Assembly (NCBI GenBank): GCA_947254895.1
Contig: CAMYEY010000018.1
Location: 1-20,928 of the forward strand
Source: an uncultured Clostridia bacterium
GTDB lineage: Bacteria; Bacillota; Clostridia; Saccharofermentanales; DTU023
Reading direction: 5' to 3'
DNA: 20,928 nt
Numbering within the stretch: the stretch's first letter is position 1; every line of letters starts with the position of its first letter. The notes beneath the pieces were generated by a model. That model did not search any database. It saw nothing but the letters and a program-made list of their open reading frames with translations, and was not told the origin of the DNA. Shown piece after piece: positions 1-7,278 of this stretch. The translations under genes were made by a program, and so were the position numbers.

Positions 1-31
1 GTCGGCAGCGTCAGATGTGTATAAGAGACAG
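1..31 (+). other. Residual Illumina Nextera (Tn5) adapter, not genomic
   Basis: The first 31 bases match the last 31 bases of the Nextera read-1 transposase adapter. Bases 13-31 (AGATGTGTATAAGAGACAG) are the 19-bp Tn5 mosaic end carried by that kit. The match stops exactly at the mosaic-end boundary and ordinary coding sequence follows. It should be trimmed: it is a library artefact marking the physical end of the contig, not a mobile element of the organism. Confidence 0.97.
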
Positions 32-45
32 CTATAGGTTTTCAT
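32..45 (-). CDS. Truncated start of a next minus-strand gene (first codons only)
   Basis: On the minus strand the flippase stop codon overlaps a new start in the arrangement ATGA: the ATG lies at 45-43 and the TGA at 44-42. An AAAGGAG Shine-Dalgarno at 62-56 sits 10 nt upstream of this ATG. Only M-K-T-Y and two further bases are present before the adapter begins at base 31. The ATGA overlap and good ribosome site suggest a translationally coupled next gene of the same polysaccharide operon. Its identity cannot be told from four codons, and the ATG could be fortuitous. Confidence 0.45.
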
Positions 46-1478
46 CTCTTGCTTGCTCCTTTACGGAAGGCTTGCCAAGCCAGTGTAAGTCTATCAAAAA
101 TAAATTTCCGGTAGCAAGCCAGGTATAGGATGAGGCTAAGGACAGAAATACCATAGGGTAGGTAATTATCCCAAATAATGTGGACAAGGCCGTTCAGCAA
201 AATCAAGCCGGAGGTCAGCAGGTGCAGTTTCAGCGGAAAGTCATACCATAGTTTTCTGGAAATCAGGCTTCCGGTCCAAAAGTAGACCAGGTAGGATATG
301 CCGGTTGCCACGGCGGCCCCCATAGCGGCATAGGGAGGGATTAAAGTGTAGTTCAGGAGGCCGTTGACCAAGGCGGCAACGGTGGTTGTCACCAGTAAGG
401 CGGTTGTTTTTCTAGAAAAATTAATGCCCAAAAAGGTTACTTCAGATATGGTACACATGATGGGGTAGATTAGGAGAAAAGGGACAACCTGGGCGGCGGC
501 CATATATTTTTGACTGAAGATGATAATGACGAGATCTTTCACAAGCAGCAAGCCGATAAAGACGATAAACATCAGGATGGTTAGGATTTTACCCACTAAC
601 TCAAAACTAGCTCGATCTTTTCCTTCTTCATGCCAACGGTTGGCTACCGGTGTCCAAAAAAGGCGGAAACAGGTTTGAATGATGGCTAGGATGGTGACGA
701 ATTTAAAGGCAACGGAATAGATGCCGACCGAATGGTAGTCGTACAATTCCCTCAACATGATCTTATCCATGGAATTTAAAATCCAAATCATCAGGGAAGC
801 CGGGAGGAGGGGGAGCCCATAGCGGAGCATCTGTCCGATTAAATCTTTATCCAGCCTTTGCTTAAAAAGTTGTTCCCTCCTGATGACCGTCAAAAGGAGG
901 ATGAGGCCGATAAGGATCTCTGCAAAGGCCAGGGCGTAGATGACGGACCGGAAACTTTTTTCATAAAAAAGGAAAAAGCCTACAGTGAAAATCAAGATGA
1001 GTAATTTTAAGGCGATGATTAAGGTAGAATACAGCAGGCCCTTTTCTGCTAAGCGGATCCGTAAGAGGGCAAAGTTTTCAAAGACCATCATGGGGAGCAA
1101 GGCCATTAAAAGGTAGATGGAAAACAGCTCGTCATAACTTTCAAATAGCCAATAACTCAGGTCATACCTGAAAACAAATAAGAGGATTTCCATCAGCGGT
1201 ATCAAGAGGATGGGGACGAACATGGCGTTGGCTAGAAGGTTCTTTCGCTGGTCCTTGTCCACTGCAAAATATTCGCGGACATAGGCCTGATCCATGCCCA
1301 GGTACATAAACATGGAAAAAATACTTTGCAGCAAGGTAAACATATTAGCCCTGCCGTATTCGGCCGGGACAATATAGTAAGTTATGATCGGAACGGTGAT
1401 GAAGCCCAAGAGAGCGGAGACCACAGGCCCGATCGAAAATAAGCTGAATTTTTTTAATAAGTTCATCGTACTACCCAT
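42..1478 (-). CDS. Wzx-type polysaccharide flippase (MATE-like/MOP superfamily)
   Basis: This 478-residue protein is almost entirely hydrophobic, with about 12-14 predicted membrane spans and short charged loops such as VDKDQRKN and RREQLFKQRLDKD. The N-terminus (LLKKFSLFSIGPVVSALLGF) and the following span ending in PAEYGRANMF are typical of the oligosaccharide flippase family, which moves undecaprenyl-diphosphate-linked repeat units across the cytoplasmic membrane. Length fits the family. The ATG at 1478 overlaps the stop of the upstream glycosyltransferase by 8 bp, giving tight coupling; a second in-frame ATG at 1466 (MNLLKK) is an alternative. Neither has a strong Shine-Dalgarno site. The substrate is presumably the lipid-linked unit made by the neighbouring glycosyltransferases; that is inferred from context. 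Confidence 0.88.
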   Translation of the reverse strand: MGSTMNLLKKFSLFSIGPVVSALLGFITVPIITYYIVPAEYGRANMFTLLQSIFSMFMYLGMDQAYVREYFAVDKDQRKNLLANAMFVPILLIPLMEILLFVFRYDLSYWLFESYDELFSIYLLMALLPMMVFENFALLRIRLAEKGLLYSTLIIALKLLILIFTVGFFLFYEKSFRSVIYALAFAEILIGLILLLTVIRREQLFKQRLDKDLIGQMLRYGLPLLPASLMIWILNSMDKIMLRELYDYHSVGIYSVAFKFVTILAIIQTCFRLFWTPVANRWHEEGKDRASFELVGKILTILMFIVFIGLLLVKDLVIIIFSQKYMAAAQVVPFLLIYPIMCTISEVTFLGINFSRKTTALLVTTTVAALVNGLLNYTLIPPYAAMGAAVATGISYLVYFWTGSLISRKLWYDFPLKLHLLTSGLILLNGLVHIIWDNYLPYGISVLSLILYLACYRKFIFDRLTLAWQAFRKGASKR

Positions 1479-2592
1479 TCACAAAAGACTGCCAGGCAGC
1501 TTTCGCTTTTTCCCACGAGTAGTTATTAAACATCAAATTTTGGTTGTTTGTAAAATCAATGGTCAGGTTGCCGGACAAATAAGCGATCAGGCCATCCTTA
1601 ATTTCAGAAAAGTTGTGATATTCCAAATAATCGACCCCCAGTTTTTTAAACTCCGGGTAAGGGATCCAGACAGGATTAAAAAGAGCCGCACGGGCAAAGA
1701 GGTACTCCCTGATGGTGGAGGACATGGCATCTGTTGTCTGGGCATGGATAAAAACATCCGCGGCCAGGCGAAAGGTGGCCATACCGGGCCGGTCTAGGAA
1801 GTCTAGGATAAGCTCGTGTTCAATCCGAGACCGGTCCAAGGCATCTTGAATCTGTCGGCAATACTCGGGGCTTTCCAAGGCATAGCCCAGGTGGATTTGG
1901 ATGAATAGCTGCTGCTTAACAGTTGGTGGAAGCTCGGCCAGTTGCTCAATTACTGGAAGGTGTTGTTGAGCCTTAGCGCCGCTATATCCTATGTGGACGA
2001 TGGTTTTGTTGGTAGGGAGACCCAAGCGCTTTTTGGCGGCCAATTTATCAAAAGATTGTTCTTGGATTGCAGAAAAAATCGGTGAGCCAAAATAGCAGCC
2101 GGCTATGATCTTGCTGTCGTACTTTTGTCCATAAAAAACTTGAAATTTTTTCCGCATCTCAATAGTCGGTAGACTGATTGCCTTACAACGCTTTAGCAAG
2201 CTTTCTAATTTGTGGGCCTGCTTTTCTCCGATTCTGAGAATATCCGAGCCCCAAAAAGACAAACCGCTCTTGCGGGCAAATAAAAGCTGGAGGATCGACA
2301 GAAAGTAGAGGTAACGACCGGAAGGGACATACTGGATGTTCAAAAAATCAATCCGCCCTCCTAGGCGGAAGAAAATGAATTTTAAAATAGCCAGGTATTT
2401 GCCAAAGGTCGAGCCATGGTTCTGAAGGGGGATGAGTTCCACATTCAACTTATCGTATTCTGCAAGATAGTCTTTAGAAACTTGGCCAAAGCATGGAACA
2501 AAGACCTCAAAGTCCAGGTCATCCAGGGTATAACGGATATAGTCTAAGAGGTAGATGGAGTTGGCATTGCCCGCTATTAACATCTTTTTCAT
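1471..2592 (-). CDS. Glycosyltransferase, GT-B-like
   Basis: The frame is open from an ATG at 2640, but I prefer the ATG at 2592 (MKKMLIAGNANSIYLLDYIR, 373 aa). It begins right at the first Rossmann strand, has GGGAAAG upstream, and the ATG at 2640 lies inside a TATAAT -10 box with no ribosome site. The protein has two halves: an N-terminal domain with FWGSDILR near residues 113-120, and a C-terminal domain opening with IVHIGYSG (198-205) and containing DVFIHAQTTDAMSSTIREYL (279-298), which resembles the donor-binding region of GT-B enzymes. No classical E-x7-E motif is obvious, so it is a divergent member; it has some look of Fuc4NAc-transferase-like (WecF-type) enzymes, but I cannot assign donor or acceptor. 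It is probably cytoplasmic, acting on the lipid-linked repeat unit, and is coupled to the downstream flippase. Confidence 0.72.
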   Translation of the reverse strand: MKKMLIAGNANSIYLLDYIRYTLDDLDFEVFVPCFGQVSKDYLAEYDKLNVELIPLQNHGSTFGKYLAILKFIFFRLGGRIDFLNIQYVPSGRYLYFLSILQLLFARKSGLSFWGSDILRIGEKQAHKLESLLKRCKAISLPTIEMRKKFQVFYGQKYDSKIIAGCYFGSPIFSAIQEQSFDKLAAKKRLGLPTNKTIVHIGYSGAKAQQHLPVIEQLAELPPTVKQQLFIQIHLGYALESPEYCRQIQDALDRSRIEHELILDFLDRPGMATFRLAADVFIHAQTTDAMSSTIREYLFARAALFNPVWIPYPEFKKLGVDYLEYHNFSEIKDGLIAYLSGNLTIDFTNNQNLMFNNYSWEKAKAAWQSFVNG

Positions 2593-2638
2593 ACTGGCAA
2601 ACTTTCTTTCCCTAAATTTTTGCTTGATTTTAGAGACC

Positions 2639-2644
2639 ATTATA
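2639..2644 (-). promoter_or_regulatory. Putative -10 box of the glycosyltransferase-flippase operon
   Basis: The minus strand reads TATAAT, a perfect -10 hexamer, overlapping the ATG at 2640. At 17 bp spacing the -35 position reads CTGCTA (3 of 6). Transcription would begin near 2630, so translation would start at the ATG at 2592. Confidence 0.4.
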
Positions 2645-2681
2645 GCTAATTATGTTAAAGTTAGCAGAAAAATAGATGTAA

Positions 2682-2698
2682 CTCAGCCCTTAACTGAG
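2682..2698. repeat. Short inverted repeat in the divergent gap
   Basis: CTCAG and CTGAG form a 5-bp stem around a 7-nt loop (CCCTTAA). It sits between the divergent glycosyltransferase and amidotransferase genes, in the leader of the latter. It is too short to call an operator with confidence. Confidence 0.25.
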
Positions 2699-2733
2699 AC
2701 CGTGCGATTTAAAGAGAAAGGCTAGGAAAACCC

Positions 2734-3831
2734 ATGACCTATCAGGTTTGTCAACGCTGTATTATGGATAATCAATCCGACCAGGATATAGTGTTTGATC
2801 AAGAGGGAAATTGTAATTACTGCGAAACAGCACTCCAAGAAATTAATACAAGTACCTACTTCCCCAACGAAAGAGGGAGAAAAAAGCTGGAGGACATGCT
2901 GCACACCATCAAGGAGACCAACCGGGATAAGCCCTTTGATTGCATTATGGGGATTTCCGGCGGCTTGGACTCCTCCTACCTAGCTTACTTGGGCTACAAG
3001 TGGGGGCTGCGGATCCTTGCTGTCCATATCGACGACGGCTACGATACTGAAATATCCAAGTCCAATATCCAAAAACTATGTGCTGCCGCCCATATCGACC
3101 TGAGAGTTATTAAACCGGACCGAGAGCAATTTAACGACCTGGTCCTAGCCTACATGAAAGCCGGTGTTCCCAACCTGGCCATCCCCCAAGATAATATCTT
3201 GTTTGCCTTCTTATACGACACTATCCGAAAAGAAGGAATCAAATACTTTTTGTCCGGGGGGAACTTTGCCCTGGAAAATATTTTGCAAAAAAACGGAGTC
3301 TTCAACTCCATGGATACACGTAACATCAAAGATATCCATAAGAAATTCGGGACAAAGGGGATGGACAAGCTGAAATTTATCTCTTCCTATCGAAAATACC
3401 TTGACCAGAAGGCCGGAAAAATTATCGAACTGCGCCCCCTCAACTGGCTAGACTATAACCGGGACAGGGCCTTTCAAGAATTATCTGACTTCTGTGACTT
3501 TACCTACTATGGCAAAAAACACCTGGAAAATATTTTAACGGCCTTTGTCCAACTTTACTGGCTACCACGTAAATTTAACTATGACAAGCGGAGATCACAC
3601 CTATCCAGCATGATCGTTTCGGGCCAGATGACGAGAGATCAAGCCCTGCAAGAGCTGGCTGAACCCCTCTATGACGAACAGATGATGGCTGACTATATCC
3701 GGATTATCAAGCAAAATCTAGGTTTGACGGATGCTGAATTCGAGGCTTTAATGCAGGCCAAAACCCACCAACATGAGGACTATAAGGTAGACCACTTGGC
3801 AGACTTTATCAGAAAACTCCTGTTCAGCTAG
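2734..3831 (+). CDS. N-acetyl sugar amidotransferase (WbpG/PseA/WbuX-like, PP-loop ATPase)
   Basis: This 365-aa protein starts with a zinc-ribbon-like cysteine set (C6, C9 in CQRCIMD; C27, C30 in CNYC) and then a PP-loop nucleotide-binding motif SGGLDS at residues 75-80 followed by SYLAYLGYKWGL. This pairing is the signature of the N-acetyl sugar amidotransferase family, which adenylates the acetamido group of an activated sugar and replaces the oxygen with nitrogen to make an acetamidino group. In Pseudomonas B-band O-antigen, WbpG does this on the 2,3-diacetamido-mannuronic acid residue with ammonia from HisH/HisF-like partners. The diacetamido-uronate operon at 10143-14684 offers a fitting substrate, but no HisH or HisF homologue lies in the window. 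An AGGA site at 2724-2727 supports the start. It is a single-gene plus-strand unit between two minus-strand genes. Confidence 0.85.
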   Translation: MTYQVCQRCIMDNQSDQDIVFDQEGNCNYCETALQEINTSTYFPNERGRKKLEDMLHTIKETNRDKPFDCIMGISGGLDSSYLAYLGYKWGLRILAVHIDDGYDTEISKSNIQKLCAAAHIDLRVIKPDREQFNDLVLAYMKAGVPNLAIPQDNILFAFLYDTIRKEGIKYFLSGGNFALENILQKNGVFNSMDTRNIKDIHKKFGTKGMDKLKFISSYRKYLDQKAGKIIELRPLNWLDYNRDRAFQELSDFCDFTYYGKKHLENILTAFVQLYWLPRKFNYDKRRSHLSSMIVSGQMTRDQALQELAEPLYDEQMMADYIRIIKQNLGLTDAEFEALMQAKTHQHEDYKVDHLADFIRKLLFS

Positions 3832-3906
3832 GCCTTGGGGTCTTGTCCTTTTCCTTGACTAGTATAAGCTCTGCCAAGAGATCACTTTGAGGCCCGTGCC
3901 AGTTTC

Positions 3907-5109
3907 CTACTTGTTCTCCTTAAGCTTAACCTCAACTAAAAGATCGCCCAAAGCTTTTTCCAGGTCATGCCCTTCTTTTTGCCAATTTAGATCAGCCTTT
4001 GCCCTCTGAAGATTTGCTCGGTAGGTCTTTTCCCTATTCCCTTGAGCAAGTTGCTCCCACTTGGACCGGATATCGGCAGGGTCATCCATATTGCAGAGGA
4101 GGCCTACCTCGTAATCCTTCACTACGCGGGCAATCTCCGGCAGATCAGAAGCCAAAACCGGGTTCCCCGCCTGGATAGATTCAAATAGCTTATTAGGCAG
4201 GGCAAAATAATAACTTTGAGATACCGGCCTGATCAAGACTAAGCCGACATCTGCAGCGGCCAGATAGTCCATCAAGGCAGAGCCGGGGACCGCTTCATGG
4301 AGCATGATCCGCTGAGGAGTCGGACTAGCCTGGATCAAGCCCCTTAGCTTTTCCTTGTAAGAATCTGCCCCGTAACCCAAGATCACCAGGCCACCATAGG
4401 CCAAATCCGATACGGTTGCAATGGCCTCCTCAATACCACGACCAGGCCCAACCAGACCGTGGTAGATAAAGACAGGCTCCCCCTCGGTCAAGGCGAGTTC
4501 CTCCCGCCACTGTTTACGGATTGCAGCGCTCTTGCCCAAATTGACCTCGCTCGAATCGGGTATGTTGCGGGCGATTACAGCAGGAAAATTAAGCTTGTAG
4601 TCCTTTTGCATTTGCTCATAAATAGACTGGTTGACCAAGATGCTTAACTTGCTCTTTCGAATGAGTTTCTTTTCTAGACCCGCAATAAATTTTCGCTTAA
4701 ACCAAGACCTCTTCTTGTTGGTGAAGCGCCCGTTTTCATACTCGTGAGCATCATAAAGCAAGAAAGGTTTGTTTTTTCGACCGATACTTGCCAAAAAGGC
4801 AATCAGCAAACCAAGCAGGTCATGGCCGGAGATCACATCGGCTTTGACTTGCCTGGCTGACTTGATAAAATGCCAAAAAGCGGCCATCTTACCCAATAGC
4901 TTTTTGAGGCCCCCGTCACCATAAGGGCGGAGGTTTATCTCTTTAACTGACCAGAAAGAATCTTGGTAGCTGGCAGCTTGGCCGGCAGGGGCAATGACCT
5001 GGATGTTTTGCCAGCCACTTGCCTGGGCCGAACGCAATTCTCTTGCATCACGGCTGTTGGCGGCAAAGGTAACCAAAGAGATTTTTAAATAGCTGGGGGC
5101 AGATTTCAT
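3907..5109 (-). CDS. Glycosyltransferase family 4 (GT-B)
   Basis: I start this 400-aa protein at the ATG at 5109 (MKSAPSYLKISLVTFAANSR), with AGAGGA upstream. A longer frame reaches a TTG at 5133, but that codon has no ribosome site. The fold is visible as an N-terminal domain with ISGHDLLG (93-100) and LLYDAHEYENGR (117-128), then a C-terminal donor domain with IYHGLVGPGRGIEEAI (215-230) and the sugar-nucleotide motif LPNKLFESIQAGNPVLASDLPE (304-325). These are hallmarks of retaining GT4 enzymes using nucleotide-sugar donors in the cytoplasm. The C-terminus (EVKLKENK) is basic. The gene stands alone on the minus strand with its own strong promoter and converges on the amidotransferase across a 75-bp gap with no clear terminator. 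Donor and linkage cannot be told. Confidence 0.86.
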   Translation of the reverse strand: MKSAPSYLKISLVTFAANSRDARELRSAQASGWQNIQVIAPAGQAASYQDSFWSVKEINLRPYGDGGLKKLLGKMAAFWHFIKSARQVKADVISGHDLLGLLIAFLASIGRKNKPFLLYDAHEYENGRFTNKKRSWFKRKFIAGLEKKLIRKSKLSILVNQSIYEQMQKDYKLNFPAVIARNIPDSSEVNLGKSAAIRKQWREELALTEGEPVFIYHGLVGPGRGIEEAIATVSDLAYGGLVILGYGADSYKEKLRGLIQASPTPQRIMLHEAVPGSALMDYLAAADVGLVLIRPVSQSYYFALPNKLFESIQAGNPVLASDLPEIARVVKDYEVGLLCNMDDPADIRSKWEQLAQGNREKTYRANLQRAKADLNWQKEGHDLEKALGDLLVEVKLKENK

Positions 5110-5199
5110 TAAGCCTAACTTCCTCTCAAACAAGTTTTTAACAGTTGGTTCTTGCTCTTGTGCTGAGCTTTTCTCTAGTGTTCCTTATTTCACCAGTCG

Positions 5200-5228
5200 A
5201 TCATAGTCAAGAAAAAGACAGAGGTCAA
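5200..5228 (-). promoter_or_regulatory. Sigma-70-type promoter for the GT4 gene at 3907-5109
   Basis: On the minus strand TTGACC (5228-5223) is followed after exactly 17 bp by TATGAT (5205-5200). Each hexamer matches consensus at 5 of 6 positions. The implied leader to the ATG at 5109 is about 85 nt. Confidence 0.7.
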
Positions 5229-5251
5229 TTGCTCGCTTCATCCAAAGTCGA

Positions 5252-5280
5252 TTACCAATTATTCGCAATAATGCTATACT
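5252..5280 (+). promoter_or_regulatory. Extended -10 promoter for the aminotransferase-PGT operon
   Basis: TTACCA (5252-5257, 4 of 6) and TATACT (5275-5280, 5 of 6) are 17 bp apart, and TGC directly before the -10 box makes an extended -10 element. It is back-to-back with the minus-strand promoter at 5200-5228. Transcription should start near 5287, at the edge of the 11-bp repeat array. Confidence 0.62.
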
Positions 5281-5287
5281 AGCGGAG

Positions 5288-5331
5288 ATCAAAACAGAAT
5301 CAAATCAAAATCTAATCAGGATCAAATCAGG
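5288..5331 (+). repeat. Four tandem 11-bp repeats in the leader
   Basis: Four uninterrupted 11-bp units run ATCAAAACAGA, ATCAAATCAAA, ATCTAATCAGG, ATCAAATCAGG. The array begins where transcription from the promoter at 5252-5280 should start, and the last unit ends in the AGG that begins the AGGAGGAG ribosome site at 5329-5336. The region is therefore both leader RNA and, at DNA level, a series in near-helical phase. Confidence 0.8.
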
Positions 5332-5347
5332 AGGAGATGGGGATAAG

Positions 5348-6547
5348 ATGAAAATTCCATTTGTTAAACCGGATATTACGGACCGGGAAATAGCGGCTGT
5401 TACCGAGGTACTGAAGTCTGGCTGGATCACGACCGGACCGGTTACAAAAGAATTTGAAAAAAACTTGGCGTCATATATCGATGTAGAAAAGACGGCTTGC
5501 CTCAATTCACAGACAGCCGGAGCTGAACTCCTCTTACGTCTTTTGGACATAGGGCCGGGAGATGAGGTTATTTTGCCTGCCTACACTTATACTGCTACCT
5601 GCAGCGTGGTTTATCATGTAGGAGCGACGCCGGTTTTGATTGATTCGCAAGAAAATTCTCCGGAGATGGATTACGATCTGATGGAGGCAGCTATTACCGA
5701 CAAAACCAAGTTGATTATGCCGGTAGACCTGGCTGGTATACCTTGTGATTATCCCCGGATTTTCCAAGCGGTAGAAAATAAAAAATCCCTTTTTAAACCT
5801 AAGCCGGGTAGTCGTTACCAAAGCCTTTTTGACCGAGTAATTGTCCAGGCAGATACGGCCCATTCTCTAGGGGCAAGCCAGGGTGGGGTCAAGGCCGGAA
5901 AGTTGGCTGACTTTTCCAGCTTTTCTTTTCACGCCATCAAAAACCTGACGACGGCAGAAGGGGGTGCTGTAAGCTGGCGGCCTCATCCCGGCCTGTCAGC
6001 CGAAGAGTTTTACCGTGACCTAATGCTCTATTCTCTTCATGGCCAAACCAAAGATGCCTTGGCCAAGAGTAGGGTGGGAGACTGGGAATATGATATTGTG
6101 GACCCCCTCTACAAATGCAACCTGACTGACTTGGGGGCGGCGATCGGTAATGCCCAGCTTAAGCGCTATCCGGAGATGTTGGCAAGAAGGTGGGAGATTA
6201 TCCGACACTACGATTCTGCCTTTAAGGACCTCCCTCTCACGACCCTAGACCACTTTAAGGCCGGTCAAGAGTCTTCGGGCCACCTCTACTTTATCCGACT
6301 CCAGGGTTTTTCAGAGGCAGACCGCAATGATTTTATTGTTCAAATGGCTGAACGAGGGGTCAATTGCAATGTCCACTACAAGCCCCTACCCCTGCTGACG
6401 GCTTACAGAAAAAGGGGTTTTGATCCGGAAAACTATCCTAAGGCTTGTGCTTACTATGCCAATATGGTTAGCCTACCCCTTTATAGCAGCCTTAGCGATG
6501 CAGAACTTGACCACGTTGTGACCAGCGTCAGGTCTATTTTGGCCTAG
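5348..6547 (+). CDS. DegT/DnrJ/EryC1/StrS-family sugar aminotransferase
   Basis: This 399-aa PLP enzyme opens with IPFVKPDITDREIAAV, followed by GWITTGPVTKEFEKNLASYI, both standard in nucleotide-sugar aminotransferases. The Schiff-base lysine is K198 in SFHAIKNLTTAEGG, and D169 in QADTAHSLGAS should hold the pyridine nitrogen. Family members transfer an amino group from glutamate to a keto-sugar nucleotide. Being 1 bp from a phosphoglycosyl transferase gene, it resembles PglE/PglC pairs, so a 4-amino sugar that primes the repeat unit is a reasonable guess; no 4,6-dehydratase or matching acetyltransferase lies here to confirm it. A segment around 141-165 (ENKKSLFKPKPGSRYQSLFD) is longer than in the second DegT protein of the window (13539-14684), and the two are clearly distinct subfamilies. 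Confidence 0.85.
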   Translation: MKIPFVKPDITDREIAAVTEVLKSGWITTGPVTKEFEKNLASYIDVEKTACLNSQTAGAELLLRLLDIGPGDEVILPAYTYTATCSVVYHVGATPVLIDSQENSPEMDYDLMEAAITDKTKLIMPVDLAGIPCDYPRIFQAVENKKSLFKPKPGSRYQSLFDRVIVQADTAHSLGASQGGVKAGKLADFSSFSFHAIKNLTTAEGGAVSWRPHPGLSAEEFYRDLMLYSLHGQTKDALAKSRVGDWEYDIVDPLYKCNLTDLGAAIGNAQLKRYPEMLARRWEIIRHYDSAFKDLPLTTLDHFKAGQESSGHLYFIRLQGFSEADRNDFIVQMAERGVNCNVHYKPLPLLTAYRKRGFDPENYPKACAYYANMVSLPLYSSLSDAELDHVVTSVRSILA

Positions 6548-6548
6548 T

Positions 6549-7238
6549 ATGCAAGTAAAGAGTTGGAGTAAATTGCCGGTTGAATTTCAACAGGCTGAGA
6601 TCAAGCCCTATTACCTAAGGCTTCGGAAAAAGATGATTACGCTTTTTATAAAGCGCTTATTTGACTTTTGCCTGTCCTTTTTATTGATTCTGGTTACGAG
6701 TCCACTTTTGCTTTTGCTGACAGTGGCTATTGCCATAGATTCTCCGGGCAATCCCTTTTTTCTCCAAACAAGGATTAGCCAGTATAAGAAGCCCTTTAAG
6801 ATTATAAAGTTCCGGACGATGGTGAAAAATGCCGACCGGTTAGGTTCTGAGGTTACTGTCCACCGGGACCCCAGGATCACCCGCTTAGGCAAGTATTTAC
6901 GTAAGTACCGCCTAGATGAGTTGCCGCAATTGTTCAATATCCTCCTGGGACAGATGACCTTTGTCGGTACCAGGCCGGAGGTCCCCCATTACGTAGACCA
7001 TTATAGTACGAAGATGCTGGCTACCCTGCTCCTGCCGGCGGGGGTGACCTCACTGACTTCCGTTAAGTACCGCAATGAGCAAGAGCTGCTCAAGGGGGCG
7101 GATAATCCCGACCAGGTTTATATCGAACAAATATTACCGGCCAAGATGGAATACAATCTTGAATACTTAAATAAAATTAGCTTGATTTACGATGCCAAAA
7201 TCGTAGGAGAAACCTTAAAGGCACTTTTCCTAGGCTGA
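6549..7238 (+). CDS. Priming phosphoglycosyl transferase (PglC/WbaP C-terminal type sugar transferase)
   Basis: The 229-aa protein is a small monotopic phosphoglycosyl transferase. A hydrophobic re-entrant helix (about 38-63, FDFCLSFLLILVTSPLLLLL) is followed by KFRTM (87-91), the catalytic Asp-Glu pair D123-E124 in RLDELPQLFNILLGQMTFVG, and TRPEVP (141-146). These enzymes move a sugar-1-phosphate from a UDP-sugar onto undecaprenyl phosphate at the inner face of the membrane, the first step of repeat-unit assembly. The roughly 30-residue lead (SWSKLPVEF, then KPYYLRLRKK) is, as far as I recall, common in Firmicutes homologues, so I keep the start at 6549, one base after the aminotransferase stop. 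This tight spacing suggests the aminotransferase makes or modifies the sugar it transfers. Confidence 0.9.
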   Translation: MQVKSWSKLPVEFQQAEIKPYYLRLRKKMITLFIKRLFDFCLSFLLILVTSPLLLLLTVAIAIDSPGNPFFLQTRISQYKKPFKIIKFRTMVKNADRLGSEVTVHRDPRITRLGKYLRKYRLDELPQLFNILLGQMTFVGTRPEVPHYVDHYSTKMLATLLLPAGVTSLTSVKYRNEQELLKGADNPDQVYIEQILPAKMEYNLEYLNKISLIYDAKIVGETLKALFLG

Positions 7239-7253
7239 ACATGAGTTTGTCAT

Positions 7254-7277
7254 AATACAGAGGGTGACCCGTATTTT
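7254..7277. terminator. Weak terminator-like hairpin between convergent genes
   Basis: AATAC (7254-7258) pairs with GTATT (7271-7275) and GGG with CCC inside (loop TGA), with a three-base bulge on the left; a short T tract follows on the plus strand. It lies in the 40-bp gap between the convergent PGT and polymerase genes. The stem is weak. Confidence 0.3.
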
Positions 7278-7278
7278 G

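Noticed and set aside
13..31. Tn5 transposon end
   Set aside because: The flanking bases are the rest of the commercial adapter, no IS50 sequence follows, and it is at the very end of the contig.
1384..1797. Open frame of 137 codons on the plus strand
   Set aside because: It is antisense to the flippase start and the glycosyltransferase end, which have coherent protein features; no family resemblance was seen.
5337..5351. Four-codon leader peptide (ATG GGG ATA AGA TGA) overlapping the aminotransferase start
   Set aside because: Its ATG is only 2 nt after the AGGAGG site, too close for good initiation, and such short frames are common by chance.
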